64,000 nucleotides of DNA from Adiantum capillus-veneris (lineage: Eukaryota; Streptophyta; Polypodiopsida; Polypodiales; Pteridaceae): contig CM043962.1 in the NCBI GenBank assembly GCA_014529385.2, forward strand, positions 48,682,598-48,746,597, given 5' to 3'. Shown here one piece after another: positions 11,926-23,893 of the stretch (within the stretch, counting starts at the first letter, position 1; each line of letters begins with the position of its first letter). The notes under the pieces are model-generated. The model was given only the letters and a program-made list of their open reading frames with translations. It ran no database searches and was not told the DNA's origin. A program made the translations under genes and the position numbers.

Positions 11926-12157
11926 CTCCCTTTCATTGCGTTTAGTTTCTCTCAAGTGAAGTAAAGTAGCCTTGTGTTTGTGCGAAGGACTAGATCTGAG
12001 TTAAAATCCTTAAACGCTTCAACTGCACTTGACACATGTATATACAAGTGTCTCCATGCAAAATGGAGGGATCATAAGTCTCTATTACTTTGAGTGAAGA
12101 ATACAAGAGGTAAGTTTAGTGAGCTGAGTTTGGGATGCATGGTTAATTAACAAGATC

Positions 12158-12375
12158 CTCATATTTTGTACTTAACAGACTTAGTTTTAGTAACAATGTG
12201 GAGTTATTTTGTTAATAACTTATTCCTTTTTCTACTCTTTAAAGGTCACGTGGTTTGGTAGGCAATCTCATATTTTGTACTTAACATAATTTGTTTTAGT
12301 AACATGTAGAGTTTTGCTGAGAAAAGAATCCTTTTCTATTGTTTGAAGGTCATGTGTTTCAGTGTATGTGGTGGG
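12158..12375. repeat. 109-bp tandem duplication, diverged
   Basis: Two copies start with CTCATATTTTGTACTTAACA at 12158 and 12267 and run in the same order through TTTTAGTAACA and AAGGTCACGTGGTTT / AAGGTCATGTGTTTC. They lie just upstream of LTR-H and may be the 3' untranslated part of the same element. Confidence 0.8.
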
Positions 12376-12384
12376 GTGTGTGTG

Positions 12385-12689
12385 TGTTGGAGCCTAGAGG
12401 CCACTATTTGCAGGGTTTGCAGCTCCCTCTTTTATTAAGTGCCGCTTCTTGCTGCTATTTTATCAGGTTGTGGGGATTGTTTTTCTGTGGGGCAGCCTGG
12501 GTATTATAGATGGCCCACCTCCAGATCACATGCACCCCTCTGGACAAGAATAGCTTGGGGTGACAAAACACTTTCTCCCACATAAGCTGCATTTTTTGGT
12601 TCTCTTTGTAGACAAGATCACACTCTCTTGCCTCCCTCATTTTGACTTGGCTTGTGCTTGTGAGAGTCTTTGCATCATGCATTCTAACA
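12385..12689 (+). repeat. LTR-H, about 305 bp
   Basis: The segment begins TGTTGGAGCCTAGAGG after a purine-rich run (GTGGTGGGGTGTG) and ends GCATTCTAACA. It is directly followed by a primer-binding site. The size suits copia or a small non-autonomous element. No second copy is seen. Confidence 0.65.
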
Positions 12690-12701
12690 TGGTATCAAAG
12701 C
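12690..12701 (+). promoter_or_regulatory. primer-binding site after LTR-H
   Basis: TGGTATCAAAGC differs at one base from the tRNA-iMet site and matches the variant used by element G. It starts immediately after the LTR. Confidence 0.75.
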
Positions 12702-13343
12702 TCAGGGAAGCTGATGTTGAGGGTGTAATGGAAGGCTGATTTTCAGCGAGGGCGGCTGCATTTTTCTAGCATTGGAGAGACATTGCTGGCAGGAGGAAGT
12801 GTAGAGGAGCTCAATAGTTAAGGGAGCAGAAGGATCTGGCTATTGCTTCTCTTGTTTGAGTTTTCATCTTCTGGGTTAATGTCGAGGTTATTGTTAGTGA
12901 GGGCTTCTTTGTGCCTATGTGCCGCCCCTTTGAGGATACTTGGTTATGTGAGATCTTGCGTGCTTTTGCCACGATTAATAGGGCACCGTATTATTGGGCC
13001 GATACTTCACATTGGGAGTGGTTCGCATCTTATGATGCCACGAGAAAGGGCTTGTTGAGATTAGGTGATTAGTCATGCGAAGTTGTCCGTGCGAGAGAAG
13101 TCCATTTGTCATTTCCTCATGGTTCTTCACTGGTGTTGAAAGATGTTAAACATGTATACATGTTTTTAGAGAGCTTGATCTCGATGACTGTCGGGCGCAT
13201 CGGAATTGAAATGGTGAAGATCTAGGTTTTACACTTCCACAAATATTTACGTATTTCCTTGTGTTAATGATTGCTTTTAGTTTGAATGATGGTTCTTTTT
13301 ATTTCCCTGAAGAGAGGGAACGAGAGAGAGGTAGAGATGTGTA

Positions 13344-13345
<2 letters not shown>
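12702..13345 (+). other. putative internal region of element H, non-coding
   Basis: No retroelement domain is recognisable in any frame. A 71-residue frame at 12843-13058 has no identifiable features. Confidence 0.35.

Positions 13346-13414
<69 letters not shown>
13346..13414. repeat. (GA)n microsatellite
   Basis: About 34 uninterrupted GA units. Both strand translations of this tract give the Ser-Leu runs that inflate nearby frames. Confidence 0.97.
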
Positions 13415-13419
<5 letters not shown>

Positions 13420-13544
13420 AGGAGAATGACGCCCAATGGGCTCCCAACCAACCCTCTCAAATGCCGCCCACATCGTTGCCAATGTGGTATTTGCTTTTGA
13501 TTGCATAAATGGAATGTACACACATGAAATACCTCAAGTGCAGA

Positions 13545-14540
13545 CTCTACTGACTCGAATGGGGAATGTCGCCGCAATAACTCTTCAAGTTAAGCACCTC
13601 CTGGGCTGATTTGATGCAATTTTGTATCCGTTTCGATGAGGGGTTGTTGATGGCCACCAAGGAGTAGATCTGGGGCTGATTTGCACTTGCGATGTGAGAG
13701 GAATGAAGGGCTGAAAACACAGATCTTGACGATGCTGATGATGAGCAACAATGGGAGCACTCCATGCAGTGAGGGAATGGCCGAGAGGCTCAATGGGCTG
13801 CTCAAGTACCGGACTGCAACCGGAAACTAGCAAAAGTAGATCCGAGTCTTTTTTAGCGAGGAAGATGAGCTGAAATTTGAAAACGTTGGCTGCACTATCT
13901 CCCAAAAGGCTAGGGCTGATTTGAAGCAGAGAGGAGAGTGCTAGTTGTCAATAATGAGATTGCTAGCTGGGGGCCTCCCTTTATAGAGCAAAATTGGGCT
14001 TAAGATCTTGTGAAGGCTTAGGTAGGGCAAAACTAGAAGACAGTTATAAAAATAAATCACTAAAATGATTTATTAAGATACTTGACTTCGGCAAAGTTTT
14101 CTAGGTGAAACTGTCACACATCTGCCCAACCAAGAATCCGATTGACGTGGGAAATAGCTCGTCAGATTCCTCTATCTAAAACTACATGCACGTCATACTA
14201 GATGATCACCGTAGTGTAGTAACATCTACCAAAACGCTTGTACAATCCATTTATGCAAGAGGGTTCTAAAACTGAGAACCTAATCTAATGGACTCGTCCG
14301 GACATGCAGGTCCTGTAAACAGGCTCACAAAATTGTTGGTACTATTCCTCCTAGGATTCTAGATAACAATAGGTGGAAAAGTGGCTCTGGAAGGCGCAAA
14401 ACACCTACATCCTGAAAATGCTATACTGTGCAAGAGAGGGTATGCAACTATGACTGGCTTGGGCATGCACGTCTTGCTAGAGGCTCACAAAGGTGCCAGG
14501 CTAGGTCCTAAGCTAAGACTGAGGCTAGATTGTAGCAGAA
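13545..14540 (-). repeat. diverged A-like LTR remnant, inverted
   Basis: Several A-family words appear in inverted order: repeated GGCTGATTTG words, CAAAATTGGGCTTAAG near AAATCACTAAAATGATTTATT, and two copies of the segment CATGCACGTCTTGCTAGAGG / CATGCAGGTCCTGTAAACAG followed by CTCACAAA (near 14310 and 14470). Similarity is weak and the ends are not defined. Confidence 0.35.
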
Positions 14541-14558
14541 GCATGTCCATGTAGCACA

Positions 14559-15882
<1,324 letters not shown>

Positions 15883-16521
15883 GTGGAAAATTTGCAGTCC
15901 TCGTCTAATTTGAGAGCATTAAACTCTCTTGATGCTTTCCTGTATTTAAGTCACCGTCCTTATGTGGTCCCTTTTCATAGGCATGACATATTGCACGTTG
16001 AGCACGATTCACTCATGAATGAGCACAGATGTATGCGGATGATTCATGAAAAGATGAAATGTTTGTACCCAAGGAATTCAAATTACATGTCTCTTCCTTG
16101 GCATGACACAGTTTCAGAAAGAGCACAAGAAAGATTGAGCATCAAGCATAGGCATTTCCATTGTGTTTTGCCACAGTTGATTGATTTAGATCAGAAAGTC
16201 AAGATTCGATCTCATTGTTTGCGTGTGTTTGATGAACGGTTTGGCACTCCGTCTCTATGTTCATGTGCATTGCATGCACAGTTTTTTCAAAGGAATAGTA
16301 TTTTTCCAGTCACTTTACATGGAATGGGTATGTTCATATTTTTGTGTTGGAAGTGGTTTCAAGAATTTTCAGCCTCGGAGATTCTTGAAGAAGGAAGAAG
16401 CATGACTATCGACCAAGTTGACGCATTGAAGGAGCCACATAAGACTTTTTGTCTTTTTCGGCGCGGCCCAAAGAAGCAAGCGTTGCAGACCTTTATGAAG
16501 TTCAAGTATCGCACGACCTAG
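15883..16521 (+). CDS. 212-residue ORF of unknown nature
   Basis: A long frame is open here with no recognised domain, signal peptide or zinc motif. Its last part overlaps a second frame (about 16431-16617) that ends with SFPGFQTLLAISLDAIQFG, which looks like decayed coding sequence. The position just left of a purine-rich run and an A LTR suggests this is the 3' part of a retroelement, but I cannot assign it. Confidence 0.25.
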   Translation: MENLQSSSNLRALNSLDAFLYLSHRPYVVPFHRHDILHVEHDSLMNEHRCMRMIHEKMKCLYPRNSNYMSLPWHDTVSERAQERLSIKHRHFHCVLPQLIDLDQKVKIRSHCLRVFDERFGTPSLCSCALHAQFFQRNSIFPVTLHGMGMFIFLCWKWFQEFSASEILEEGRSMTIDQVDALKEPHKTFCLFRRGPKKQALQTFMKFKYRTT

Positions 16522-16630
16522 CATCAGAGTGGGCCGACGAAGAGTCCTTTCCAGGATTCCAGACGCTGTTGGCGATTTCCCTCGACGCCATACAGTTCGG
16601 TACCAGTACCTCACTTTGAAAAGGAGGGGA

Positions 16631-17861
16631 TGCCACGTGCACATCTAACCCTATGTGTACGTGGACAAGCTACTTCATGACATGGGTTCAGTTCAGTTCA
16701 GTCAATCTAGAATAGGAAGTGATCTGGCACCTTTGCGAGTCTGTTCGCAGTCCTTGCATGTCCATACACTTAGATTAGATGCATATCCTCTGGTTGCACA
16801 CAGCATGATCATCAGATTTCCATCAGAACCCATGAGGAGCATTTTTAGAGTGCATAGACCTATTTTCCCTATTTTTGACATTTTTCACTTATTAATTTTA
16901 AGTGACTTTTGTTGGGAACTAGGTAGGGTAAATTTGATAAGCTTGTATATAAGAAACCCTAGCGCTAGCACTTTCTAACAGAAGAGGCAGCAAGAGCACC
17001 TTTGCTCAACATGCACCTTCTCAGCAGAACCCCCCCAGGACCAACCTAGCATTTTTGCCAAGCAGAGACCTAGCGTTTTTCATCCAGAGCAAAAGCCATC
17101 GTTTTTGCACTTGCAGATTCTCCGCGACAGTAGAACAACAAAGCAGCCTAGCATTTTGCATTTGCAAGACAACCGGCGACAGCAGAACCAACAAAAGCCC
17201 TAGCGTTTTTGTAAGGAGACAGAATTCAGCCTAGCGTTTTTGGATAAGCCTGGACCTCAGCGTTTTGCAGTGTTGTCAAGAAGGACCAATGTTCTTAGTT
17301 TTTAGCAGTCAGAATCCGCAGTAGAACCCCCGAACCTTTCAGATTACACCTCCCGATCCTCACCGCACCGTCAGATCCCACAAAGTTCGCAATTTCAGCC
17401 CGGAAAACGCAGATTTCAGCATCTGCGTTTTCAGCTCGTCGTCGTCGTCATCGACATCATCACCGACATAGAGTCAGAATTCAGCAGATAAAGATTTGCA
17501 GATTTCAGCCCTTAGCGTTTTCAAATTTCAGTCCGTCTCGTCGTCGTCTTCATCGTCGTTGACATCATCGACAAGTTCAAGCATTGTAGAGATTTGTGCA
17601 ATCATAAGTAGACCGCTCTTGCCATAGAGAGTGGGGCCTTCGGAGGAGGGTTTGACAACATTCTGGTGTCGTATTCTTCTCTCTCTATCTCTCAGTCTCA
17701 GCATCTTTATTCACAGTGTCATTCACTTCGTTTGTGATCATTTGCACTCTCTCACTATAGGAATGGAAGGCTCTCCCTTCCGTAAGTAAAAGGAACCTTG
17801 AGCACAGTTCGGAGCACTCATCTTGAGCAAAGTTCAACATTCACTTCCGCTGTACCTTACA
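16631..17861 (+). repeat. family A LTR
   Basis: The LTR starts TGCCACGTGCACATC and ends CCGCTGTACCTTACA. It matches the solo copies at 10632, 34252 and 36656. A TATA box, GTATATAAG, lies at 16945-16953 and supports plus orientation. Many AGCGTTTTT words lie downstream of it. The left flank, AAAAGGAGGGGA, looks like a polypurine tract. No 5-bp duplication joins the two flanks and no tRNA-like primer site follows, so one or both junctions are rearranged. Confidence 0.75.
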
Positions 17862-17886
17862 TTATTATTCTCTTTGAGGTGTAACC

Positions 17887-19230
17887 ATGCCGACTTCTCA
17901 GGACAGAGAAGGTCAATCAAATGATGCCTTTACTCTTAGCAAGGAGCAAATGGCCACACTTTCCACAAGCCTTGCATCACTTCACACTCGCTTGGATAAG
18001 ATGTAGACGCAAAACACTTCTCGAGGTCGTCCTATTGCTTCTCGGACTAATGTTGCTACTCCACCACCTTCTCCTGAAGCTTCAGTGGACGAACAAAACG
18101 AACCAGATCCAACTGATGAGGTAGACAATCACGAACTTCAATTACTTTATAAAATTTTTAATGCTGCACAGAAGAAGAAGCTTGATGTTAAACCTAATGG
18201 TTGCTGCGACAAGCGCATGCTAGAATAATGGCTATTCAAAATGGAGGTCTACTTGCCCAACATGGACTTAGTAGAGAGTAAAAAAGTTGCACTTGCTAGT
18301 TCTCTGCTCAAGGACACAACATTTCTTTGGTGGCGACGACAGGTTGTTGATGGTAAACACACACCTTCTTGGGATAAATGCTGGCGTGCTATTCGCAAGG
18401 CGTTCGAACCTGCCAATGCAGATTTTCATGCCCAGTCCTCTCTTCGCCGCCTGAGCTAGACAAGTTCTTTGGCTGCGTACATCATAGAGTTTCAGAGACT
18501 AACTCTGGAGATACAGAATCTCGGCCCCTCTGATAAACTACACAGTTTCAATGACGGGCTTGAACCAACCCTGAAGGACGATGACGGCTTGAACCAACCC
18601 TGAAGGACGATGTGCACAAGTACAACCCTACCACTTTGGATGCCGCAATTGCCTATATGGAGCATCTTGGCGATAATTGGGGCCCTACATAGAATTTTCT
18701 CCTTGGTGACAGATCTTCAAATAACGCTCGCTTTTCACAGCGCGATCGTAGAGAAAGCTATAGCCAAAGTCAACAACAACAATCTCAGTTCGGACAACAA
18801 GCAACGGAGCCTTATTCAACTTCAAGGTTCTATTCTCAAGATCGACAATCTCAAAGCAGATCTTCTTCCAATGTTCCTCTACTTGATCGTGGTAAAGGAC
18901 GCGATTTTTCTCAAGATCGGCATTCCAATACTCAGCAAGGCTCTTCGTCAAATGTTTCTTCGATTTTAGAGGAGGATGGATTATGTACAATTTGCGGTGG
19001 TGACCATAGGGTATCAATGACGCAAGAAACCAAATCTGTCTGATTTGAAAAGAAATTCCAATGCGGAAACATCATCGAATTTTGAACAACCAGCTTTTGC
19101 TAAGGATAAAGGAAAATCTGTGGTCAATACATTCATGTCTTGGCAGATACGACTATTCTTATGAAGCATGCTCAATGCGATTCTTCAATTATGGAGCCTC
19201 TCACAAAGCAAGTTTTGAGCCTTCTTGGAA
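17887..19230 (+). pseudogene. family A gag, multiply interrupted
   Basis: The start MPTSQDREGQ lies only 25 bases after the LTR. The N-terminus includes KEQMATLSTSLASLHTRL, shared with the gag-like protein of element G at 54892. An in-frame TAG at 18004 follows. Further frames give a capsid region (TTFLWWRRQVVDG, WRAIRKAFEP), a 29-30-bp tandem duplication (18553-18611) and a zinc-knuckle remnant (CTICGGDHRVSM, near 18985) that has lost its last Cys. The copy is dead. Confidence 0.75.
18553..18611 (+). repeat. 29-30-bp tandem duplication in A gag
   Basis: CTTGAACCAACCCTGAAGGA occurs twice in succession, with one G gained or lost between copies, so it also shifts the frame. Confidence 0.92.
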
Positions 19231-19643
19231 CTCTCAATTACCTCCATCAATGTTTTGGTGGACAGTGGATGCTCAAATAATTTTGTCAGCACTCGGATAG
19301 TTCGACAGCTTGGCTTGCCAACTCAGATGACATCTCACTTATATGATGTGGAATTAGCAGATGGTTCAATTTTAACTTGTGATGAGACAGTTCGATAGTT
19401 GCAGTTCGATATTTAAAATTATGTAGATTAAATCGGATTTCGAAGTCATGCCTTTATCTTACTACGACATGATTCTTGGTCAGCATTGGTTATTTCAATA
19501 TGATCCAACAATTAGCTTTTGAGGACATACTATTAATTTGTTCAAAGATGGACGTGAAGTGATTTTACACGGGCTTTATCATGTGGAACGAGTGATTCAA
19601 GCCTCACGTGTACAAATCGAACGACATGATACAGTGGATTATG
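19231..19643 (+). pseudogene. family A aspartic protease fragment, cut off by B1
   Basis: The frame near 19252 reads VLVDSGCSNNFVS, with the usual D-S-G active site (Asp codon 19261-19263), unlike the D-P-G of T1 and D. Near 19466 it reads DMILGQHWLFQYDPTISF, the C-terminal protease motif. Stops interrupt it between. It ends where the B1 LTR begins, so the rest of A pol is displaced by the nest and lies beyond the window. Confidence 0.85.
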
Positions 19644-20175
19644 TGTCACAAACTGGTGACATTTCAGGCCCCCAGACACACACCATGCGGCAAGAAATGC
19701 CACCTGGCAGCAGGCTCTGGAAAACGCGCCGACAGGCTGATGTGGTAGTGACCTCCGTAATTTCCGTTGGCATGCTGACGTGGCAGCGTACGGATTTTCG
19801 AAAATTACGTTGTTGCTTTTGGTTGGTTGAATTAGCGTTGGCAAGCTTTTGGGACAGTTTGCTTTATTTTTAAAAGCTTTTGGAGTTAAACTTTTGGGCT
19901 CTGCTTTTGGGCATCCCTTGTAAGAAGAAATAAGCCTCAAGGACTCACTTCTCTGGGCATCTGGACGCAGAGACTGAGAGTGAGCACCCATGGGCTCTTG
20001 TACTTTGCACATAGATTCATATAAAAAGCAATATCGAAAGGGGCGCCAATATTTGGGACCAATACCTCTTGGCATGAAACTACGCCGGGCCGTGTCGTCT
20101 TTTGTGAACCGTTTTAAAGTGAATCTCTGCTGTGTCGCGGTAGAATCTTGACTTGGGGTGTCCAAGTTTGTTACA
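19644..20175 (+). repeat. B1 5' LTR (family B)
   Basis: It begins TGTCACAAACTGGTGAC and ends GTCCAAGTTTGTTACA, 532 bp, and is followed by a primer-binding site. It carries the conserved box near 20031-20060. It interrupts the A protease. The partner LTR is not in the window because another insertion (C3) and the window edge intervene. Confidence 0.85.
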
Positions 20176-20176
20176 G

Positions 20177-20188
20177 TGGTATTAGAGC
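20177..20188 (+). promoter_or_regulatory. B1 primer-binding site
   Basis: TGGTATTAGAGC, one mismatch to the tRNA-iMet site, one base after the LTR. Confidence 0.85.
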
Positions 20189-20239
20189 GCGGCCGATTTC
20201 TCTTCTACCGGGAAATCCGATCCTATTCTCGCGACACTT

Positions 20240-20740
20240 ATGGTTGTCAACAAGAATCAGTCGACTTCTTCTGCATCTGCTAACGGGGAGGAGATCACAA
20301 AGAAGATTCAACCGAATTAACAGAGAAAGAGTACGGGCAACCTCGGCCTACTCAGTACGAACTTCAAGAGATGGAACGTCGAGAGCAGGTTGACGAGCGC
20401 ACAAAGCAGATGATTAAATTTGCGGAGGACCCTTAGTTTGCAATTTTTGTCTCAGCAATCCATCACTGAAGTGCACACTCAGTGGCAGAAAGCCACCGAA
20501 CCACCCATCAAACCGGCAATCAAGGAACCTCCTTCTCCGAGGATGTTTACAGAAAAAGAACTATAGGAGGTGGTTCAGACTCAGATTAGTCAGCTTTTGG
20601 ATGCGAACAATTAATCCAAAAAGCAAGTGAAAAAGCGCAAGAAGGGGACTGACTACCTTGGTTATTTGGGCCGTCAATCTTCTTTTGCATCCGCAAGAAA
20701 GCAGAAGAGGCGTGTATTCTAGGTGCCACCATCATGGACA
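20240..20740 (+). pseudogene. B1 gag N-terminal remnant
   Basis: From the ATG at 20240 the sequence aligns with the B2 and B3 gag start (NKNQSTSSASANGEE, then in another frame EMERREQVDERTKQ). Frameshifts and stops occur within the first 60 codons. The gag core, protease and most of pol are missing. Confidence 0.75.
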
Positions 20741-20989
20741 AAGAACTAATGTAGCTAGATAAAGATTAGGAATTTCTAGACAATAAGGAGCATAAAAATA
20801 AATTCATTGTAGATGTGTTGTCAGTTAGTAAATTTGCTATTTGCGATTAGTTTTTTCGAAGAGTGTGACAGAAAAGAGTTATCAAAATGTAGATACTCTG
20901 GAATCTAAAATTAGGTGTTCTTTAAACTTGCAGTCCTTCAACAAGATATTGCGGCTGACAAAGTTTTACTCGAGATTTTTGGTATAGAG
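20741..20989 (+). other. B1 internal sequence, unrecognised
   Basis: AT-rich sequence with stops in all frames between gag and pol remnants of B1. Its origin is unclear. Confidence 0.4.
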
Positions 20990-21147
20990 GATGCTAATGC
21001 CATTGACCCTACTGAGAAAGATTCTATCAATGGAGCGGCTTTTTCCAAAGCTTAGCATGAGGTATTATGGCCCTTTCCAAATAAAAGAAAAGCTAAATGA
21101 TGTCTCCTTTAGACTGAAGCTGCTCGATACTTGTAAGTTTCACAATG
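20990..21147 (+). pseudogene. B1 pol 3' remnant, first half
   Basis: The end reads ERLFPKLSMRYYGPFQIKEK and then SFRLKLLDTCKFHN, the region between integrase and chromodomain. It stops at CAATG, the target duplication of B2, and resumes at 62199. Confidence 0.85.
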
Positions 21148-21788
21148 TTTCACAAACTGGTGACGTGGCAGAGCCACACGGACAAATACACACACATGTA
21201 GATGTGGTGACGTGGACAAATAGTACGGACTGTCCACAAACTACGCTGACAAATGATGACGTGGCAAACTGTACGTCAACATCGGATGTTATGTTGACAG
21301 GTGCCACGTGGCAGCAATATGAATTTTCGTAAATTGCGATGACAGGGTGACGTGGCAGCAGTAAGGATTTCAGTAAATTGTGCTGGCTGCTTTTTGGGCA
21401 GTTTTGGAATCAAAAGCTTTTCGGGTACTTATTTGTCTTTAAGTTTGAAGCTTTTGGAATTTTTGCTTTTAAGTCTAACTTGATTTTGAGGCTCTGCTTT
21501 TGGCATCCCTTGTAAGAATAAAAGAGCCCTAAGGGTCTCACTTCTCAGAGCATCTGGACGCAGAGTCTGAGAGCAGAGGACCGTGCGGGAGTTGTACTTT
21601 GCTCAAAGATTAATATAAAAGAAATACCGAAACGGGCGCCAGTCTTTGGGGCCAATCTCTCTGGGCATGGAACTACGCCGGGCCGTGTCGACCAAATTGA
21701 ACTGTGATTTTAAAGTTGTGAAGTATTTTAAGTGATTCTCTCTCGTGTCGCGACAGATTCTAGACTTGGGGTGCCCAAGTTTGTTACA
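21148..21788 (+). repeat. B2 5' LTR (family B)
   Basis: It begins TTTCACAAACTGGTGAC (TG mutated to TT) and ends GCCCAAGTTTGTTACA, 641 bp. CAATG precedes it (21143-21147) and the same CAATG follows the B2 3' LTR end at 62199-62203. The first 230 bases hold at least four TGACGTGG or CCACGTGG words. The conserved box lies at 21621-21653. Confidence 0.88.
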
Positions 21789-21789
21789 G

Positions 21790-21801
21790 TGGCATCAAGC
21801 G
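21790..21801 (+). promoter_or_regulatory. B2 primer-binding site, mutated
   Basis: TGGCATCAAGCG, a decayed tRNA-iMet site one base after the LTR. Confidence 0.75.
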
Positions 21802-21975
21802 TCTGCTTTTCTCAAAGCATACCGGTCCTATCAAATTGCAGACAGGGCACTCTTGGAATATGTTATTCGAGGTATATTTGAAATCTTGGGGTCTTGACCT
21901 CAGACTTATTAGCCACTCCACCCTTTATACATCGTGCATCGGGCGCGCTCCCGTCTTACAGGGCATAAAGCCATA

Positions 21976-23380
21976 ATGAATCCCACATCACTTATGGATT
22001 CCAACAAGAATCAGTTGACTTCTTCTGCATCTGCTAATGAGGGAGGAGATCACGAAGAAGATTCTCATGAGCAAACAGAGGAAGAGTACGGCCCACCTCG
22101 GCCTATTAAGTTCGAGATTGAAGAGATGGAACGTCGACAATTAGTTGACGAGGCAACGAAGCAGATGATTAAAATTGCGAAGGACCCAAAATTAGCAAAA
22201 TTTTTATCTCAGCAATCCAACGCAGAAGTGCATACTCAGTGGCAGAAAACCACCGAGCCACTAATCAAACTGGCGATCAAGAAGCCTCCTACTCCGAGAA
22301 TGTTTACTGAAGAAGAACTCCATGATGCGGTCCAAGCCCAAATCAGTCAGCTTCTGGACACGAAGAAGCAATCGGAAAAGCAACTGAAACAACGTAACAA
22401 GGGAACTAATTTCCTCGGTTACTTGGGTCAAAAATCCACTTTTGAAAACGCCAAAAAGCAGAAGAAGCGTGTACGCTTCAAAGGATTGCCCAGTTCGTCC
22501 TCATCTTTTGATAGCTCGGACACCTCATCTTTTGACTCGAGTTATGAGGACAGGAAGGGCAAGAAATGACGAAAGATTACATGTTTATGCAAAAAGAAAG
22601 CATTTTTTTAGAGCCAATCAATATGATTTCCTTGACGACAAGGGCAAAAAGGCCAAAGAATTCAAAGAGGGAGTACAGGTAGTAAAGTTTGAGCACTGTT
22701 TTTAGGGTTTCAAGATGCTCCCAAGGCTTTAGCCTTTGTCCAAAAGTTTGACATAGCATCTTCTGGAGGCTGCTATACAGAGCACTCCAAGATCAGACGG
22801 GCGGCATCCTTTTTGAAAGGCAATGGCAATGCACAGACATGGTGGTCCACTCTGTTGTTAAGGAAACAAGCGCCGACAAAGTGGTTGAAATTTAAGAAAC
22901 TTTGTATTTCTTCATGGCTCACACAAGAATACGATCGAGACGTGATTGTTGATTGGAACCATGTTCAGATGGTCAAGATAGAATCTTTGGATTCTTACTG
23001 TGAAAGATTCTAGGAAATTTTTCTACCTGTTTTATCCTTTAAGAAGATCAGCTTTAAGGAGCAGATCGAATGATTTTGCTGTGGGCTTCCAAAAGAAATT
23101 CGAGACTATTGTCTCGAAAGGAAGTCTGAGTCTATACAACAGTTGATGGGACATGCGAAGCGGGGATTTGCTATACATTCGGGTTAATTTCTCTTACCCA
23201 TCAGATGAACCTTCAACAAGTCATAGCAGAAACAATCGACGAAGAGATACACGACCTTCTCACAAAAGACCAAAGAGATGAATATTTCAAAGCAGGAAAG
23301 TGTTTTGAATGTGGAGAACAAGGACATATTGCTACACGGTGCCCCAAAAGGGCACAAGGATGAGGATGACTGGCAGATTG
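21976..23380 (+). pseudogene. B2 gag
   Basis: The N-terminal 198 codons are open (21976-22569; an upstream in-frame ATG at 21934 is also possible). They read EEEYGPPRP, then EMERRQLVDEATKQM, a Lys-rich stretch and a Ser/Asp-rich stretch before a stop. Later frames continue a Ty3/gypsy capsid (NAQTWWSTLLLRKQAP, FKKLCISSWLTQEYDRD, SLDSYCERF) and a good zinc knuckle, CFECGEQGHIATRCP, near 23301. Several stops and frameshifts interrupt the second half. No protease or pol follows; pol has been deleted. Confidence 0.85.
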
Positions 23381-23804
23381 AAAGAACAGCAAGACGAGGC
23401 GATACTTGTTCCAAAACAGATTTTTGAATTAGCATTATTTTGCTTTATGAATCTATAAAATAAGACTTTTTGGAAGATGATTTTAAATTTGAATAAAACT
23501 AATGTTTTATGAAAAATCTGTTAATTCTGAAAAAAGAGTAGAATTAAGAATGAGATGGAGCAGTGACAGCTGCTGAATGAACCTGATAACAAATCATGAA
23601 TCACAACTGATTCAATGGAATGAATGATTGGACCACTGTGTTCAGTATGAACTTAGTGATAAATTGGGATCCCTGAAAATGATGATTTTCGCACATGATA
23701 GTGCTTGAGCCGAACGATTCTCACACACGACAGTGCGTGAGGTGAATGACTACTTGCACACGACAATGCAGGAGTCAAAAAATCTCTATAGACATGATCG
23801 CAAT
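23381..23804 (+). other. B2 non-coding 3' part with three about 32-bp tandem units
   Basis: Three units start near 23684, 23715 and 23747, each with a GCACACGACAGTGC-like core. The last bases, ATAGACATGATCGCAAT, align with ATAGACATGGTTGCAAT in the B3 3' untranslated region, then stop at the E insertion site (GCAAT, 23800-23804). The alignment resumes at 34228 on the other strand. Confidence 0.7.
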
Positions 23805-23893
23805 TGTGAGAGTGCGCTTGTGTGGAAACGTGAGAGAGGAGAGAGAGAGAGACAGTAGACACAAACGCAAGGTATGGTGGAAGAGGGGGTGAT
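23805..23893 (-). repeat. outer piece of E 3' LTR
   Basis: The plus strand reads TGTGAGAGTGCGC, a GA-rich tract, AGTAGACACAAACGCAAGGT and ATGGTGGAAGAGGGGGTGAT. This is the reverse complement of the last part of the E 5' LTR (35785-35871). The rest of this LTR is at 52425-52757. GTGAT (23889-23893) pairs with GCGAT at the far end of the C array as a near-perfect target duplication. Confidence 0.88.

Larger units (their letters stand above)
9965..12037 (+). repeat. diverged A-like LTR, split by a younger A solo LTR
   Basis: The left arm (9965-10631) shares ordered motifs with family A LTRs: CCACGTGGACAAGCTACT, GTGGCACCTTGTGAG, an AAGTCATTTATTAAT segment, ACCCTAG words and many AGCGTTTTT-type words. 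The right arm (11868-12037) resembles the A LTR end (AAGTAAAGTAGCCTTG, then CACTTGACACA). The younger LTR at 10632-11867 sits between them. Boundaries are approximate. Confidence 0.5.
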
